Source: Pocillopora verrucosa
Lineage: Eukaryota; Cnidaria; Anthozoa; Scleractinia; Pocilloporidae
DNA length: 64,000 bases
Direction: 5' to 3'
NCBI RefSeq assembly: GCF_036669915.1
Contig: NC_089317.1
Span: 1,561,571 to 1,625,570, forward strand
Both the position numbers and the translations under genes were made by a program. This document shows positions 45,376 through 57,733 of this stretch, piece after piece (the stretch's first letter is position 1; the number at the start of each line of letters is the position of its first letter). The notes under the pieces were generated by a model, which made no database searches, had not been told where the DNA came from, and saw nothing but the letters and a program-made list of their open reading frames with translations.

Positions 45376-48300
45376 ATGAGATTGCCAACGACAACAGAAT
45401 TTCTGATGTTTTTCTTGTTTCAAACGGCCGCAATTGTCGCCTCGGAAGGGAACTGGAAATCTCGCTATTTTCACTTCAAATTGCAGACAAACACTCAGCT
45501 TGTGGGATACGTTGTCAAACGGTTTGATTCTCGCGGTTTGTTATCGTGCAGTCGAGAATGTGTAAAGAATTTATGGTGTTCTTCCACAAACTTCAAGTTG
45601 TCTTCCGAGAAGGATGGTGAAGGGGCTTGTGAACTGAACGAGCACGACATCGCTGTTGTTGATGAACCCATCAAGTTTGTTGACCAGAAGGGAGTAGTTT
45701 TCTCACTACTACTAAAGGTGATTTAGCTCCTACGAGATTTTTATCTTAAGAAGTGCACTTTACAAAAGCATCATCATCTTAAGTTCACGTTTGATTTTAC
45801 CGGAACTTTTTAATCACTGTTGACTTCCATCGCTTGCTTGGAGCCTCAGTACTATTGTCGTAGAAAGCTTACTGAGTTCTTGCCTTCCAAACTGTCTAGG
45901 ATGCAATTGTGGACATTTTTCTTTTGGCAATGTGTTTACAAATTTTCAAAGAAAATAATTATTTGATGAAAAAGAGAAAAATGATTTTGGAATAATGGTG
46001 ACCGATATGAGAGTAAATCTTTCATTCAAAAATTTCATTTACAATAAAAAAAAACTTCATAAAGCATCCCATCCATTAAGTAAACCTTTTGTTTGTAGAG
46101 CACCTTTTCTCATATTTGATTTAATAAGTTTAACCGAATCTTTACAGCTTGTAGAATAAACAATAATCCATCGTTATATGTTCTTTGAAATTCCTTTGAC
46201 ATTGAAAGGTTTAATTAACACCCTTGTATCTCTCCTTTTCTACCGTTTCTTTCACTCCCTTATTTTTGGAATGATAATGATCAAGGATAAAGACTGGCGC
46301 CGCTGACTTACATCAATTGGAAACACGAAAAGCGATGAAGCTTGCTCACAGCGGGAGGACTTTGGAGAGCTGGACTCGCAAGTTGTTTTGTCCCGAGTTC
46401 CTACAAGTGCATACTTGAAACCTCCTTGTGTTTCTCGTTCGAATAACTTCGGCCTAGCTACCTTTGAGTGCTATTTAAACACTGTCGAGAGTAAATAGAT
46501 ATGTTTTTTTCAAAAGAATGGTGAGAAATAAAAAAAATTATAACAATTATTAGAACACAAATAAATCCAGCGGAAATACAGTGGGATACAAAAATTGGAA
46601 ATTTTTGGACCTCTCCGTTTCTTGAAACTCATGGATTAATAATAAATTTAACACTGATAAGGCGTATATATTCATTTATATATACTCATATTATCATTCA
46701 AGCCTTCTTCCCAATAACATATGTATTCAATTATTTCAATCATTTTCTTTTTCACCGTATTTTTTAAAAAATTCTATAACAAGTTCTTTCCTTAATCACA
46801 ACTTTTTGTAATATTGTTATGATATATCATATTTCAATGTTGTTTCATTTGATTTCCTTCAGGGATGTTTGTTTTCTGGCTGCTTCAACGGAGGTTCGTG
46901 TTTGCCCAACGGGGAAAAACAAACATATTCATGCTCGTGTAAGCTTCCTTGGACCGGAGACAGATGTGATATTAAAATGAGTGCGTGATTCTAAATTTTC
47001 TTCATAAATGGATCCTAAACTTTGCTTAAAAATACGAAGTGAAATTAGTAACTTACCATAGATGTTTCAAAGCTCTGGTTTTGGAGAAAAAAAAACCAAA
47101 CAAAACAACAAGGAATCGTGATTTAAAGGAAAGGCGACACCGAGTCAAAAAAAGGAACAAATAATTACAGTTCAATATACCCCGGATGATAAGATTGCTT
47201 GATTGTGAATTCGAAGTTAAACTATGCTCTTGTTGTTTTTAATATTTCAGCGGCAACGACATGCAAGGAAATATATGACAACAAATTGTAAGTTATACTC
47301 TAGAAATATTTATATTAACACTTCTCTTCCGATATTCTTCATTTAAATCTCTGGTCTGATAAACACATCTTGTAATAATAATTTACCATTACATTGTATT
47401 TTTAAATGCTGTAAAAAAAGCCATCATCGTGCTCATCTAAAACATTTAGATATGCCCAGAGAATAATATTAGCTTTTAGCCAAATTCTCATTCAGCCTAC
47501 AGTTTTTGTTCCTTTTATTTGCATTTCCAGTGCCAATGACAACAGAGCTTACCCCCTACAAGTGGATTCTAGGAGTTTTTTTGTTTATTGTCACCTAACC
47601 AGCCTTGGCGCATGCGGTGAAGGAGGCTGGACGCTGGTTATGAAAATAGATGGCTCTAAGGTGCATACCTGGTTGTTTGTTTTGCTTATCTGTTTGTCTG
47701 TTTGTTCATAAGTTTTTTTAAACAGTTTTGTTTTGTGTTGTTATTATTGTTTTATTGCAGTAGAAGCATCACTAACTACACTGAACATGATTACATCATC
47801 AAGAGATATTAGAAAATTATATCATTCCATAAACAACTTCAAAGATAAACATTCTCAAATAATTTATCAAGTCAAAGTAAATGGTATTCCGGGAGTAAAG
47901 TTAATTGGCTGGTGGTTTGCTGGAATATCTTAGACGAGTTTAAATAGACAATGAATGGGATGTCCACGTAACCAAAATTTGCGATTCAGGGTGGGTTACT
48001 TCAAGATCCTCCCGGGATCTCTTAGAATAAGAATGCTCTGAGAAAAGGACTGGGGGAGAGGCAGTGGCATAAGGGTTAGTGCGCCGAGATCCGGATCGAG
48101 AGGTCTGGGATCGACACCTGACAGGGTAATTGGGCTGTTTTCTCTGACAACACACTTTACTCTCACAGTCTCTCTCTACCCAGGGGTGGAAATGGGTACC
48201 GGCGAGGAAGGAGTCCTGATGAAATGCTGGGGGGTAACCTTGCGATAGACTAGCATCCTATCCAGGGAGGGAGGGGTGATACTCGTAGTTGATTCTTACC

Positions 48301-48952
48301 ATGAAAACCGGGATAAACATAAGCTACGGCTGGGTGGAACTCATGGCCCAAGTATGGACTAAGGAAAGGACTATTTGATAGTTTCAATCTCTTGCTGTTA
48401 TTATCTCTCATACCTTTTGTTGATCACCAGCTAACTTTTCATTACGATGCAAATATCTGGAGCAATAAGGAAACCTTGAGCCTGGATGGCGGAAAGACTG
48501 GCTTTGACTCACAGGAGACCAAGTTACCGACTTATTGGAACACATCTTTCACAAGGATCTGTCTCGGTATGAAAATCAGTGAACAGAACAACTTCATTCC
48601 TATAGACAAGTCGGCTAGCTCACTGTATTCACTAATCGCAGACGGAACATACCGCGCTACTTCCCTGGGTCGAGACGCGTGGAAGAAACTGATTGGTTCA
48701 CAGGCCTCTTTGCAGCTCAATTGCAACAAAGAGGGGTTTAATGTTCGTAGTTTCAGATATGACAGGTCTAAGGCAAGGATTGGAATTATTAGTAATAACG
48801 AGAATGATTGTCGGAGTGCAGATTCAAGAATTGGTTTTGGAACTGGGGGCTCCCCTTCCAACGAACTCACTTGTGGAAATCGAGCCAGATTTGCAGACGA
48901 TGATAATGGCGACAAATTTATCACAGCCATGGGGTATATTCTAGTGCAGTGA
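45376..48952 (+). CDS. Secreted PAN-EGF-fibrinogen-related/intelectin-like protein (five exons), source of the downstream array
   Basis: Exons are 45,376-45,717, 46,863-46,980, 47,251-47,287, 47,531-47,660 and 48,431-48,952, giving 382 residues. Exon 1: MRLPTTTEFLMFFLFQTAAI signal and PAN (LLSCSRECVKNLWC, GACELNEHD). EGF: GCLFSGCFNGGSC, YSCSCKLPWTGDRCD. Linker: TATTCKEIYDNK. C-terminal domain: [75 protein letters not shown]. Where the paralogues have CxTCDSRIG, this protein has CRSADSRIG, so one conserved cysteine is missing and a disulfide may differ. Intron 4 carries a SINE. AATAAA is at 49,042-49,047, 90 bp after the stop. Exons 2-5 are repeated in decayed form from 51,084 to the end of the window. 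Confidence 0.87.
48055..48365 (+). mobile_element. tRNA-derived SINE in intron 4
   Basis: An A-box-like TGGCATAAGGGTTAGTGC (48,065) and a B-box-like GGGATCGACACC (48,107) mark a tRNA-type promoter at the left. The body has CTACCCAGGGGTGGAAATGG, GATAGACTAGCATCCTATCC and AAACCGGGATAAACATAAGC. Similar words occur in a family of invertebrate SINEs with a shared central domain (from memory). It belongs to a different family from the SINEs at 21.7 and 28.0 kb. It is absent from the array copies. Confidence 0.7.
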
Positions 48953-49041
48953 CACCGTATTCCAAAGAGTCCAGCTCCTAATTAACACTTTGTACCCAAA
49001 CGTTTTTTGTCATCTCAGTATGTACATAGAATGACCGAGAC

Positions 49042-49047
49042 AATAAA
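49042..49047 (+). promoter_or_regulatory. Polyadenylation signal AATAAA
   Basis: A canonical hexamer 90 bp after the stop of the gene ending at 48,952, suitably placed to end its transcript. Confidence 0.6.
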
Positions 49048-49059
49048 ATGGTATATATT

Positions 49060-50069
49060 GCTTTGAGAAGGAAAACTGAAGAAAATTATGCTTCCAAACA
49101 AATGCAGTGAGTTTTTCTTGAAAACAAGAAAAGGGACGGGACGAGTGTAAGAGCCTTTTTTGGATTAGAGCTTAGGGTCTTCAGTTTTCAGTTAGACATT
49201 CGGCCGGCACAATGCAACCTGGCGAGGGGGACAAGGTTTAATTCATACCATTATCATTTATATCATTTTCAGGGAGGAGGCTGAATTTGTGGTAGTTTTA
49301 GTCATGCAGTCAGACGATCAGAGAAGGTGATCTCTATAGTGACCCTTCTTCTACTAGCGTTAGTCGTTTCGCCCAGAATTCGTCGCGGTCGTCTTCGGAC
49401 CCTGCCAGCATGACCCTTCTCTTTCCGCTCGCTCGGTGATCGTGTTGAAGCCAGGTTTTCAAAAACAATGAATTAACGCAGACGATAAAAACACCTTTCC
49501 TAAATATTTCAATCTAACATTCTTCACTTCCGAAGCATGCAGAGCAGCAAATGATTAGAATTTCTCTATAACTTGCCAAATTTCCACAACAGAACTAACA
49601 GTCTGACGAAAGTATAAATAAGCAATGAACATATACAGCATTCAGTTCTAAAACTCATTTTAAGGTTCTTTAAGGTTCAGGTCTCTATTGACTTTGGATA
49701 TCTACTCATAAGACATATGTAGCTTGATATATGAGAAAGTTAAAACGAGAGTTTTTTCGATAAAACAAGGTACTTTGCTAAAGCAGCTTCACCAAAACAA
49801 CAAGAAGATCAACTGTTTCAGATCACTTTAATTTTTGGCAATATATCATTAAGAACAAGACTGAGCTGTGCGATGTAAAACAATCTTCTTTATACCAATC
49901 AAGTTTTGCATGTGATCGATCGATCTTTCTTTGACCCAAATGTCACAAATTAATATGATTGGGGACAGTGCTATGTGTAAATTCCTTCTAACGAAGATAT
50001 GGTAGATTGGTCCATAAGCTCAAGTTATCTATAGCTTTCCCGGTTTTTTTTTTCGGCAAAAAAAGATCT
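49060..50069. other. Unique sequence between the last intact gene and the array
   Basis: No exon or repeat shared with the array was recognised here. TATA-like and AT-rich stretches are present, but no gene can be supported. Confidence 0.35.
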
Positions 50070-51060
50070 GCTTTGTTAACGCTCAATTCAACGTTCTGCA
50101 AAGACAAAAAAAACTCTTAAAGATGTCTGTTTGGAAGACAGAAAAACATGATGTTGCACTTTCTATTTGTAAGCCGTTTGACGTCAGATCATATTTAGAT
50201 AAACAGGAAGATTTTGTTTTTTACAATTAATCACGGCTTCTGAGAGGGATGTGTATAATAAGTACCTCCGTAAGCAACATAACTGTTTTGCCGAGCAATG
50301 AAACATCTCACAAAATAGGTCTATCGATTTAAAGATGTCGGCTGATGTTATGCAAAATAATCCCAAACTATGCTTGCGAACCATCAAATAGTATTTGTAG
50401 AGGGAGATATTAGTTTGTCTAGCTAGAGTGTGCTTATCAGTAAGGTTCTTGTTTAAAGCCGCACCATACTTTAAGACAGAGATATGAATTCCGGTTTCTA
50501 AGTTGAAACGACTGCCACACCCTAACCTTATCAAACAAATCTGGTGCACAGAAGACAAAGGATTTCAATGGAAGGGAGCTTACTAACACAATATCCCATG
50601 CAAAAATAGTCAAAGATCAATACAGCTGCCGTAATTTCTTCCGCCATACACACCTTAAAACCGATACAATAAGCCCACTGAGCGAGTAATGACGTTAGTA
50701 CCACAACCTCAATGGCAATTTGCCACCCACGCAAAGACTACATTCATAGCAGAAGATATAATGCGATTAGAAAAGAGTTCTAGAGTGTTGGATTAACCAA
50801 TCTGTTGGAACCTGTTCTTACTTGGTTGATCAATCGTAGAAAGATTCTAGCCGGATGCAAGATAGGTTTTGTCTTCATGTATCCCTTGCAGCGATAGAGA
50901 AGAATGTGGCAAGACAAAAGCAAACAAAAGAAATAAGGAAAAAGGCCAACCGCAAACGAATTAGTCGTCATTCTGATATCGTCGGAAACAAATTGTATAT
51001 AAAGTTCTTTGCTGAATCACAACTTTTTATTATATTTTTATGATGTATCATATTTCAATT
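50070..51060 (+). repeat. First, shortened copy of the array's inter-unit segment
   Basis: From GTTAACGCTCAATTCAACG onward this follows 52,817-54,385 but lacks two internal blocks that the other copies have (around 53,550-53,600 and 53,670-54,180). It ends just before the EGF-like exon at 51,084. Open frames on the - strand (50,184-50,558, 50,531-50,734, 50,780-50,971) are partly shared by the other copies but resemble no family I know. Confidence 0.65.
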
Positions 51061-51083
51061 TTAATTCATTTGATTTCCTTTAG

Positions 51084-52410
51084 GGATGTTTGTTCTCTGG
51101 CTGCCTCAACAGAGGTTCGTGTTTCCCCAATAAGGAAAAACAAACACATTCATGCTCGTGTAAGCTTCCTTAGACGGGAGACATATGTGATATTCAAATG
51201 AGTACGTCATTCTAAATTTCTTTCAAAATAAATCCTAAACTTTGCTGAAAAATGCGAAGTGAGGTTAATAGCCTACCATAGATGTTCCAAACTCTGGCTT
51301 TAGAAGAAAAAAAACAGCAACAAGGAATAACGATTTAAAGGAAAAGGCACCGAGTCGAAAAAAGCAATAAATGATTATAAATCAACATTGCCAGGATGAT
51401 AACATTGCATACTTGCGTATTAGAAGTAAGAGCACACTCTTCATGTTATTAATCTTGCAGCGGCAAAGACATGCAGGAAATATACGACAAGAGACTGTAA
51501 GTTACATTCAAGACATATTAGTATTATCACTGCTCGTCCGATGTCCTTGATGACAATTTCTGATCTGATATGCAGTTCTTGTAAGAACACTTTCCCATTC
51601 TATTTTTTCTATCTAATACTGTAAACAAGTAGTCATCGTGGTCATCAAAGATGGCAAAAGCGTAAGAACATACTCAAAGCGAGAAAATTAAACAATTAGC
51701 GATTACAATAGACTAGAATTTGCTTCTAGTCAAGTTCTTATTCAGCCTACAGTCTTCGTTTTTTTAATTTGCATTTCCAGTGCCAAAGAAAACAGCGCTT
51801 ACTCCCTACAAGTGGATTCTGGGAGTTTTCTTGTTTTTTGTCACCTAACCAGCCTTGGCGCATGCATATATGCCCTAGTCATGAAAATAGATGGCTCTAA
51901 GGTGTATACCTGGTAGTTAGTTTTGCTTATCCGTTTGTTGGTTTGTTTATGGGTTTTTTCTAATAGTTTTGTTTTCTGTTGTTATTAAGATTTTATTGCA
52001 GCAGAAGCATCACAAACCACACTAAACATGACTACATCATCAAGAGATATTAGAAAATTATATTATTCCGTAAACAACTTCAAAGATAACCATGAAATGA
52101 TTTATCAAGTCAAAGTAAATAGTATTCCGGGAGTAAAGTTAATTGGCTGATGGTTTGCTCGAATGTCTTAGACGATTTTAAATAGACACTGAATGGAATG
52201 TCCACGTAACCAAAATTTGCAATTCAGTGTGGGTTATCTCAAGGTCCTCCTGGGATCCCTCAACAAAGGGGGGTTTAATATTCGTAGTGCCAGATATGAC
52301 AGGTCTAAGGCAAGGATTGGAATTATTGGTAATAACGAGAATGGTTGTAGGTGTGCAGATTCAAGAATTGGTTTTGGACTGGGGGCTCCCCTACCAACGA
52401 ACTCGCTTGT
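51084..52410 (+). pseudogene. Array unit 1: decayed exons 2-5 of a PAN-EGF-FReD-like gene
   Basis: The EGF exon is at 51,084-51,201, with the Trp of KLPW changed to TAG. The linker exon at 51,461-51,496 is one base short, a frameshift. Exon 4 is at 51,781-51,901, with 9 bp lost so that GEGGWT is gone (ACIYALVMKIDGSK). The exon 5 remnant is at about 52,260-52,410, only the middle part (FNIRSARYDRSKARIGIIG, then CRCADSRIGFG), joined directly to intron 4 sequence without an acceptor. Not functional. Confidence 0.88.
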
Positions 52411-52485
52411 ACTCGCTTGCTTTTTAAGTTATTAAAATGGACTGAATTACATTTTAATGAGAATTTTAACTTTTAAAAGGTTTAA

Positions 52486-53073
52486 TTGCTTCATAAAAAA
52501 GCAAAGATTGGAGTGGCTTTGAGTATTCCAGCCCTGATTTCTCTTCTTGAATGCCGGGACGACGTATCGAGTCATTTGAAGCACTACCAGCTCTCCAGCG
52601 AAATGAGACCAGCTGGCATAATTTACCAAGGGACTCAAACTCCAGTTTCAGGATTCATCGAACGTCGTTTCAAAGTTTTAAAACCCACGAGTTTCGCGAC
52701 AAAAGAAAGTAAATGCCTTTCAGGTAGATTTTAGTGAGTGTCCTCTCAGTGCCCTCTCAAGTGTTCTGATGTTTAAAACATACCAATAACTGTTTTATTT
52801 TTTCCATTTTTTTTTGTTAACGCTCAGTTCAACGTTCTGCAAAGACAAAAGAAACTCTTAAAGATGTCTGTTTGGAAGACAGAAAAACATGATATTGCAT
52901 TTTCTATTTATAAGCCGTTCGACGTCAGATCATACTCAGACAAACAGGAAGGATGTGTTTTTTGCAATAAATCACGGCTTCTAAGAGGGATGTGTATAAT
53001 AAGTACCTCTGTAAGCAATATGACTGTTTTGCAGAGCAATGAAACATCTCACGAAATAGGTCTATCGATTTAA
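52486..53073 (+). other. Two short open frames conserved in every array unit, function unknown
   Basis: 52,486-52,734 (82 codons; ...SIPALISLLECRDD...YQGTQTPVSGFIERRF...) and 52,864-53,073 (69 codons; MSVWKTEKHDIAFSIYKPFD...) recur with few changes at 55,813/56,191, 59,136/59,515 and 62,405/62,757. I recognise no domain. Both stay open, but the units are so similar that this is weak evidence for coding. The first has no clear ATG at its start in unit 1. They may be exons of an unrelated gene caught in the duplication, or chance. Confidence 0.3.
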
Positions 53074-54404
53074 AGATGTCGTCTGATGTTATGCAAAATA
53101 ATTGCAAATAACGTGTTTGTGAACCATCAAATAAAATTTGTAGAGGGAGATATTAGTTTGTCTAGCTGGAGTGTGCTTATCAGTAAGGTTCTTGTTTAAA
53201 GCCGCACCATACTTTAACACAGAGATATGAATTCCTGTTTCTAAGTTGAAACGACTGCCACACCCTAACCTTATCAAACAAATCTGGTGCACAGAAGACA
53301 AAGGATTTTAATGGAAGGGAGCTTACTAACACAATATCCCATGCAAAAATAGTCAAAGATCAATACAGCTGCCGTAATTTCTTACGCCATACACACCTTA
53401 AAACCGATACAATAAGCCCATTGAGCGAGTAATGACGTTAGTACCACAGCCTCAATGACAATTTGCCACCCACTCAAAGACTATATTCTTAGCAGAAGAT
53501 ATAATGCAATTAGAAAAGAGTTCTAGAGTGTTGAATTAACCAATGAGTCCCTTATCCAACTATTATTAGACGTGTAAAGTTGTTTTGTGCATTCTTGTCT
53601 CCTTGGACTCTGTTGGAACCTGTTCTTACTTGGTTGATCAATCGTAGAAAGATTCTAGCCGGATGCAAATTCTACAAAGACGGGGTCGCCGCGGAAACCA
53701 GTTGTTAGTCCAGTAGAGAACTTCCTGCTGGCCAGTGAACAATAAAGTGAACCCACCATCAAGCAGCTAAACGAGACTTATTTTAAGCGATGGTTTTCTG
53801 AGGCAAGATGATTTGGTTTTATTAACTGAGTTGATAATGTAAATTGGCCAATGTAAAGAGTTTCTTAGGCTGACGTTTTGAGCGTTAGCCCCTTGTTAGA
53901 ACAAATATTTTTCTTTTGTAGATCCCACGACTTTGAAAGAAACCTTGTATCAAAAAGCTGAAGTTAAAAAAACTTAAGCGATACCAATATTAATTCTACT
54001 TTATTTTAGTCTCCAGTTTTCAACCCATTGCTTTTCTTTGAAAATATAGCTGCTAAGATTGCCTCGTTTCTCGACCTCGAATGAAATGATTGGAAACTTT
54101 TTTCGTGAAAACAGCACCAGTGATATTTATGAGACAGAATCACTTCTTATAGGAAATTCTTTTACCATTTAGAAGCCAAAGATAGGTTTTGTCTTCTTGT
54201 ATTTCTTTGCAGCGATAGAGAAGAATATGACAAGACAAAAGCAAACAAAAGAAATAAGGAAAAAGGCCAACTGCAAACGAATTAGTCGTCATTCTGATAT
54301 CGTCGGAAACAAATTCTATATAAAGTTCTTTGCTGAATCACAACTTTTTATTTTATTCTTATGATGTATCATATTTCAATTTTAATTCATTTGATTTCCT
54401 TTAG

Positions 54405-55738
54405 GGATGTTTGTTCTCTGGCTGCCTCAACGGAGGTTCGTGTTTCCCCAATAAGGAAAAACAAACATATTCATACTCGTGTAAGCTTCCTTAGACGGGA
54501 GACATATGTGATATTCAAATGAGTACGTTATTCTAAATTTCTTTCAAAATAAATCCTAAACTTTGCTGAAAAATGCGAAGTGAGGTTAGTAGCCTACTAT
54601 AGATGTTCCAAAACTCTGGCTTTAGAAGAAAAAAAAAAAAAAACAAGGAATAACGATTTAAAGGAAAAGGCACCGAGTCGAAAAAAGCAATAAATGATTA
54701 TAAATCAACATTGCCAGGATGATAACATTGCTTACTTGCGTATTAGAAGTTAGAGCACACTCTTCATGTTATTAATCTTGCAGCGGCAAAGACATGCAGG
54801 GAAATATACGACAAAAAACTATATAAGTTGCATATAAAACATATTAGTATTATAACCGCTCGTCTGATGTCCTTGATAAGAATTTCTGATCTAATATAAA
54901 CTTCTTGTAATAACACTTTCCCATTACATTTTTTCTATTTAATACTGTAAACAAGTAATCATCGTGGTCATCAAAGATGGCAAAAGCATAAGAGCATACT
55001 GAAAGCGAGAAAATTAAACAGTTAGAGATTACAACAGAATAGAATTTTCTTCTTGCCAAATTCTTATTCAGCCTACAGTCTTCGTTTTTTTAATTTGCAT
55101 TTCCAGCGCCAAGGAAAATAGCGCTTACTCCCTACCCGTGGATTCTGGGAGTTTTCTTGTTTATCTTCACCTAACCAGCCTTGGCGCATGCATGTATGCG
55201 CTAGTCATGTAAATAGAAGGCTCTAAGGTGTATACCTGGTAGTTAGTTTTGCTTATCCGTTTGTTGGTTTTTTTATGAGTTTTTTCCAGTAGTTTTGTTT
55301 TCTGTTGTTATTAAGATTTTATTGCAGTAGAAGCATCACTAACCACACTAAACATGACTACATCATCAAGAGATATTAGAAAATTATATTATTCTATAAA
55401 CAGCTTCAAAGATAACCATTAAATAATTTATCAAATCAAAGTAAATAGTATTCCGGGAGTAAAGTTAATTGGCTGGTGCTTTGCTCGAATGTCTTAGACG
55501 ATTTTAAATAGACACTGAATGGAATGTCCACGTAACCAAAATTTGCAATTCAGGGTGGGTTATCTCAAGATCCTCCCGGGATCCCTCTACAAAGAGGGAT
55601 TTAATATTCGTAGTGCCAGATATGACAGGTCCAAGGCAAGGATTGGAATTATTGGTAATAACGAGAATGGTTGTAGGTGTGCAGATTCAAGAATTGGTTT
55701 TTGGACTGGGGGCTCCCCTACCAACGAACTCGCTTGTA
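54405..55738 (+). pseudogene. Array unit 2: decayed exons 2-5
   Basis: The EGF exon is at 54,405-54,522, with the same TAG and a Cys-to-Tyr change (SYSCK). The linker exon is at 54,784-54,820, where the donor GTAAGT has become ATATAAGT. Exon 4 starts at 55,107, with the Cys of the YC pair lost and ATGTAA, a stop, in place of ATGAAA. The exon 5 remnant reaches 55,738. Confidence 0.87.
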
Positions 55739-57733
55739 CTCGCTCGCTTTTTAAGTTATTAAAATGGACTGAATTACATTTTAATGAGAATTTTAACTTT
55801 TAAAAGGTTTAATTGATTCATAAAAAAGCAAAGATTAGAGTGGCTTTGAGTATTCCAGCCCTGATTTCTCTTCTTGAATGCCGGGACGACGTATCGAGTC
55901 ATTTGAAGCACTACCAGCTCTCCAGGGAAATGAGACCAGCTGGCATAATTTACCAAGGGACTCAAACTCCAGTTTCAGGATTCATCGAACGTCGTTTCAA
56001 AGTTTTAAAACCCACGAGTTTCGCGACAAAAGAAAGTAAATGCCTTTCAGGTAGATTTTAGTGAGTGTCCTCTCGGTGCCCTCTCAAGTCTTCTGATGTT
56101 TAAAACATACCAATAACTGTTTTATTTTTTCCATTTTTTTTTGTTAACGCTCAGTTCAACGTTCTGCAAAGACAAAAGAAACTCTTAAAGATGTCTGTTT
56201 GGAAGACAGAAAAACATGATATTGCATTTTCTATTTATAAGCCGTTCGACGTCAGATCATACTCAGATAAACAGGGAGGTTGTGTTTTTTGCAATAAATC
56301 ACGGCTTCTAAGAGGGATGTGTGTAATAAGTACCTCTGTAAGCAATATGACTGTTTTGCAGAGCAATGAAACATCTCACCAAATAGGTCTATCGATTTAA
56401 AGATGTCGTCTGATGTTATGCCAAATAATTGCAAATAACGTGTTTGTGAACCATCAAATAAAATTTGTAGAGGGAGATATTAGTTTGTCTAGCTGGAGTG
56501 TGCTTATCAGTAAGGTTCTTGTTTAAAGCCGCACCATACTTTAACACAGAGATATGAATTCCTGTTTCTAAGTTGAAACGACTGCCACACCCTAACCTTA
56601 TCAAACAAATCTGGTGCACAGAAGACAAAGGATTTTAATGGAAGGGAGCATACTAACACAATATCCCATGCAAAAATAGTCAAAGATCAATACAGCTGCC
56701 GTAATTTCTTACGCCATGCACACCTTAAAACCGATACAATAAGCTCATTGAGCGAGTAATGACGCTAGTACCACAGCCTCAATGACAATTTGCCACCCAC
56801 TCAAAGACTATATTCTTAGCAGAAGATATAATGCAATTAGAAAAGAGTTCTAGAGTGTTGGATTAACCAATCAGTCCCTTATCCAACTATTATTAGACGT
56901 GTAAAGTTGTTTTGTGCATTCTTGTCTCCTTGGACTCTGTTGGAACCTGTTCTTACTTGGTTGATCAATCGTAGAAAGATTCTAGCCGGATGCAAATTCT
57001 ACAAAGACGGGGTCGCCGTGGAAACCAGTTGTTAGTCCAGTAGAGAACTTCCTGCTGGCCAGTGAACAATAAAGTGAACCCACTATCAAGCAGCTAAACG
57101 AGACATATTTTAAGCGATGGTTTTCTGAGGCAAGATGATTTGGTTTTATTAACTGAGTTGATAATGTAAATTGGCCAATGAAAAGAGTTTCTTAGGCTGA
57201 CGTTTCCAGCGTTAGCCCCTTGTTAGAACAAATATTTTTCTTTTGTAGATCCCACGACTTTGAAAGAAACCTTGTATCGAAAAGCTGAAGTTAAAAAAAC
57301 TTAAGCGATACCAATATTAATTCTACTTTATTAAAGTCTCCAGTTTTCAACCCATTGCTTTTCCTTGAAAATATAGCTGCTAAGATTGCCTCGTTTCTCG
57401 ACCTCGAATGAAATGATTGGAATCTTTTGTCGTGAAAACAGCACCAGTGATATTTATTAGACAAAATCACTTCTTATAGGAAATTATTTTTACCATTTAG
57501 AAGCCAAAGATAGGTTTTGTCTTCATGTATCTTGCAGCGATAGAGAAGAATATGGCAAGAGATGCAAAAGCAAACAAAAGAAATAAGGATAAAGACTAAC
57601 CGCAAACGAATTAGTCGTCATTCTGATATCGTCGGAAACAAATTCTATATAAAGTTCTTTGCTGAATCACAACTTTTTATTATATTTTTATGATGTATCA
57701 TATTTCAATTTTAATTCATTTGATTTCCTTTAG

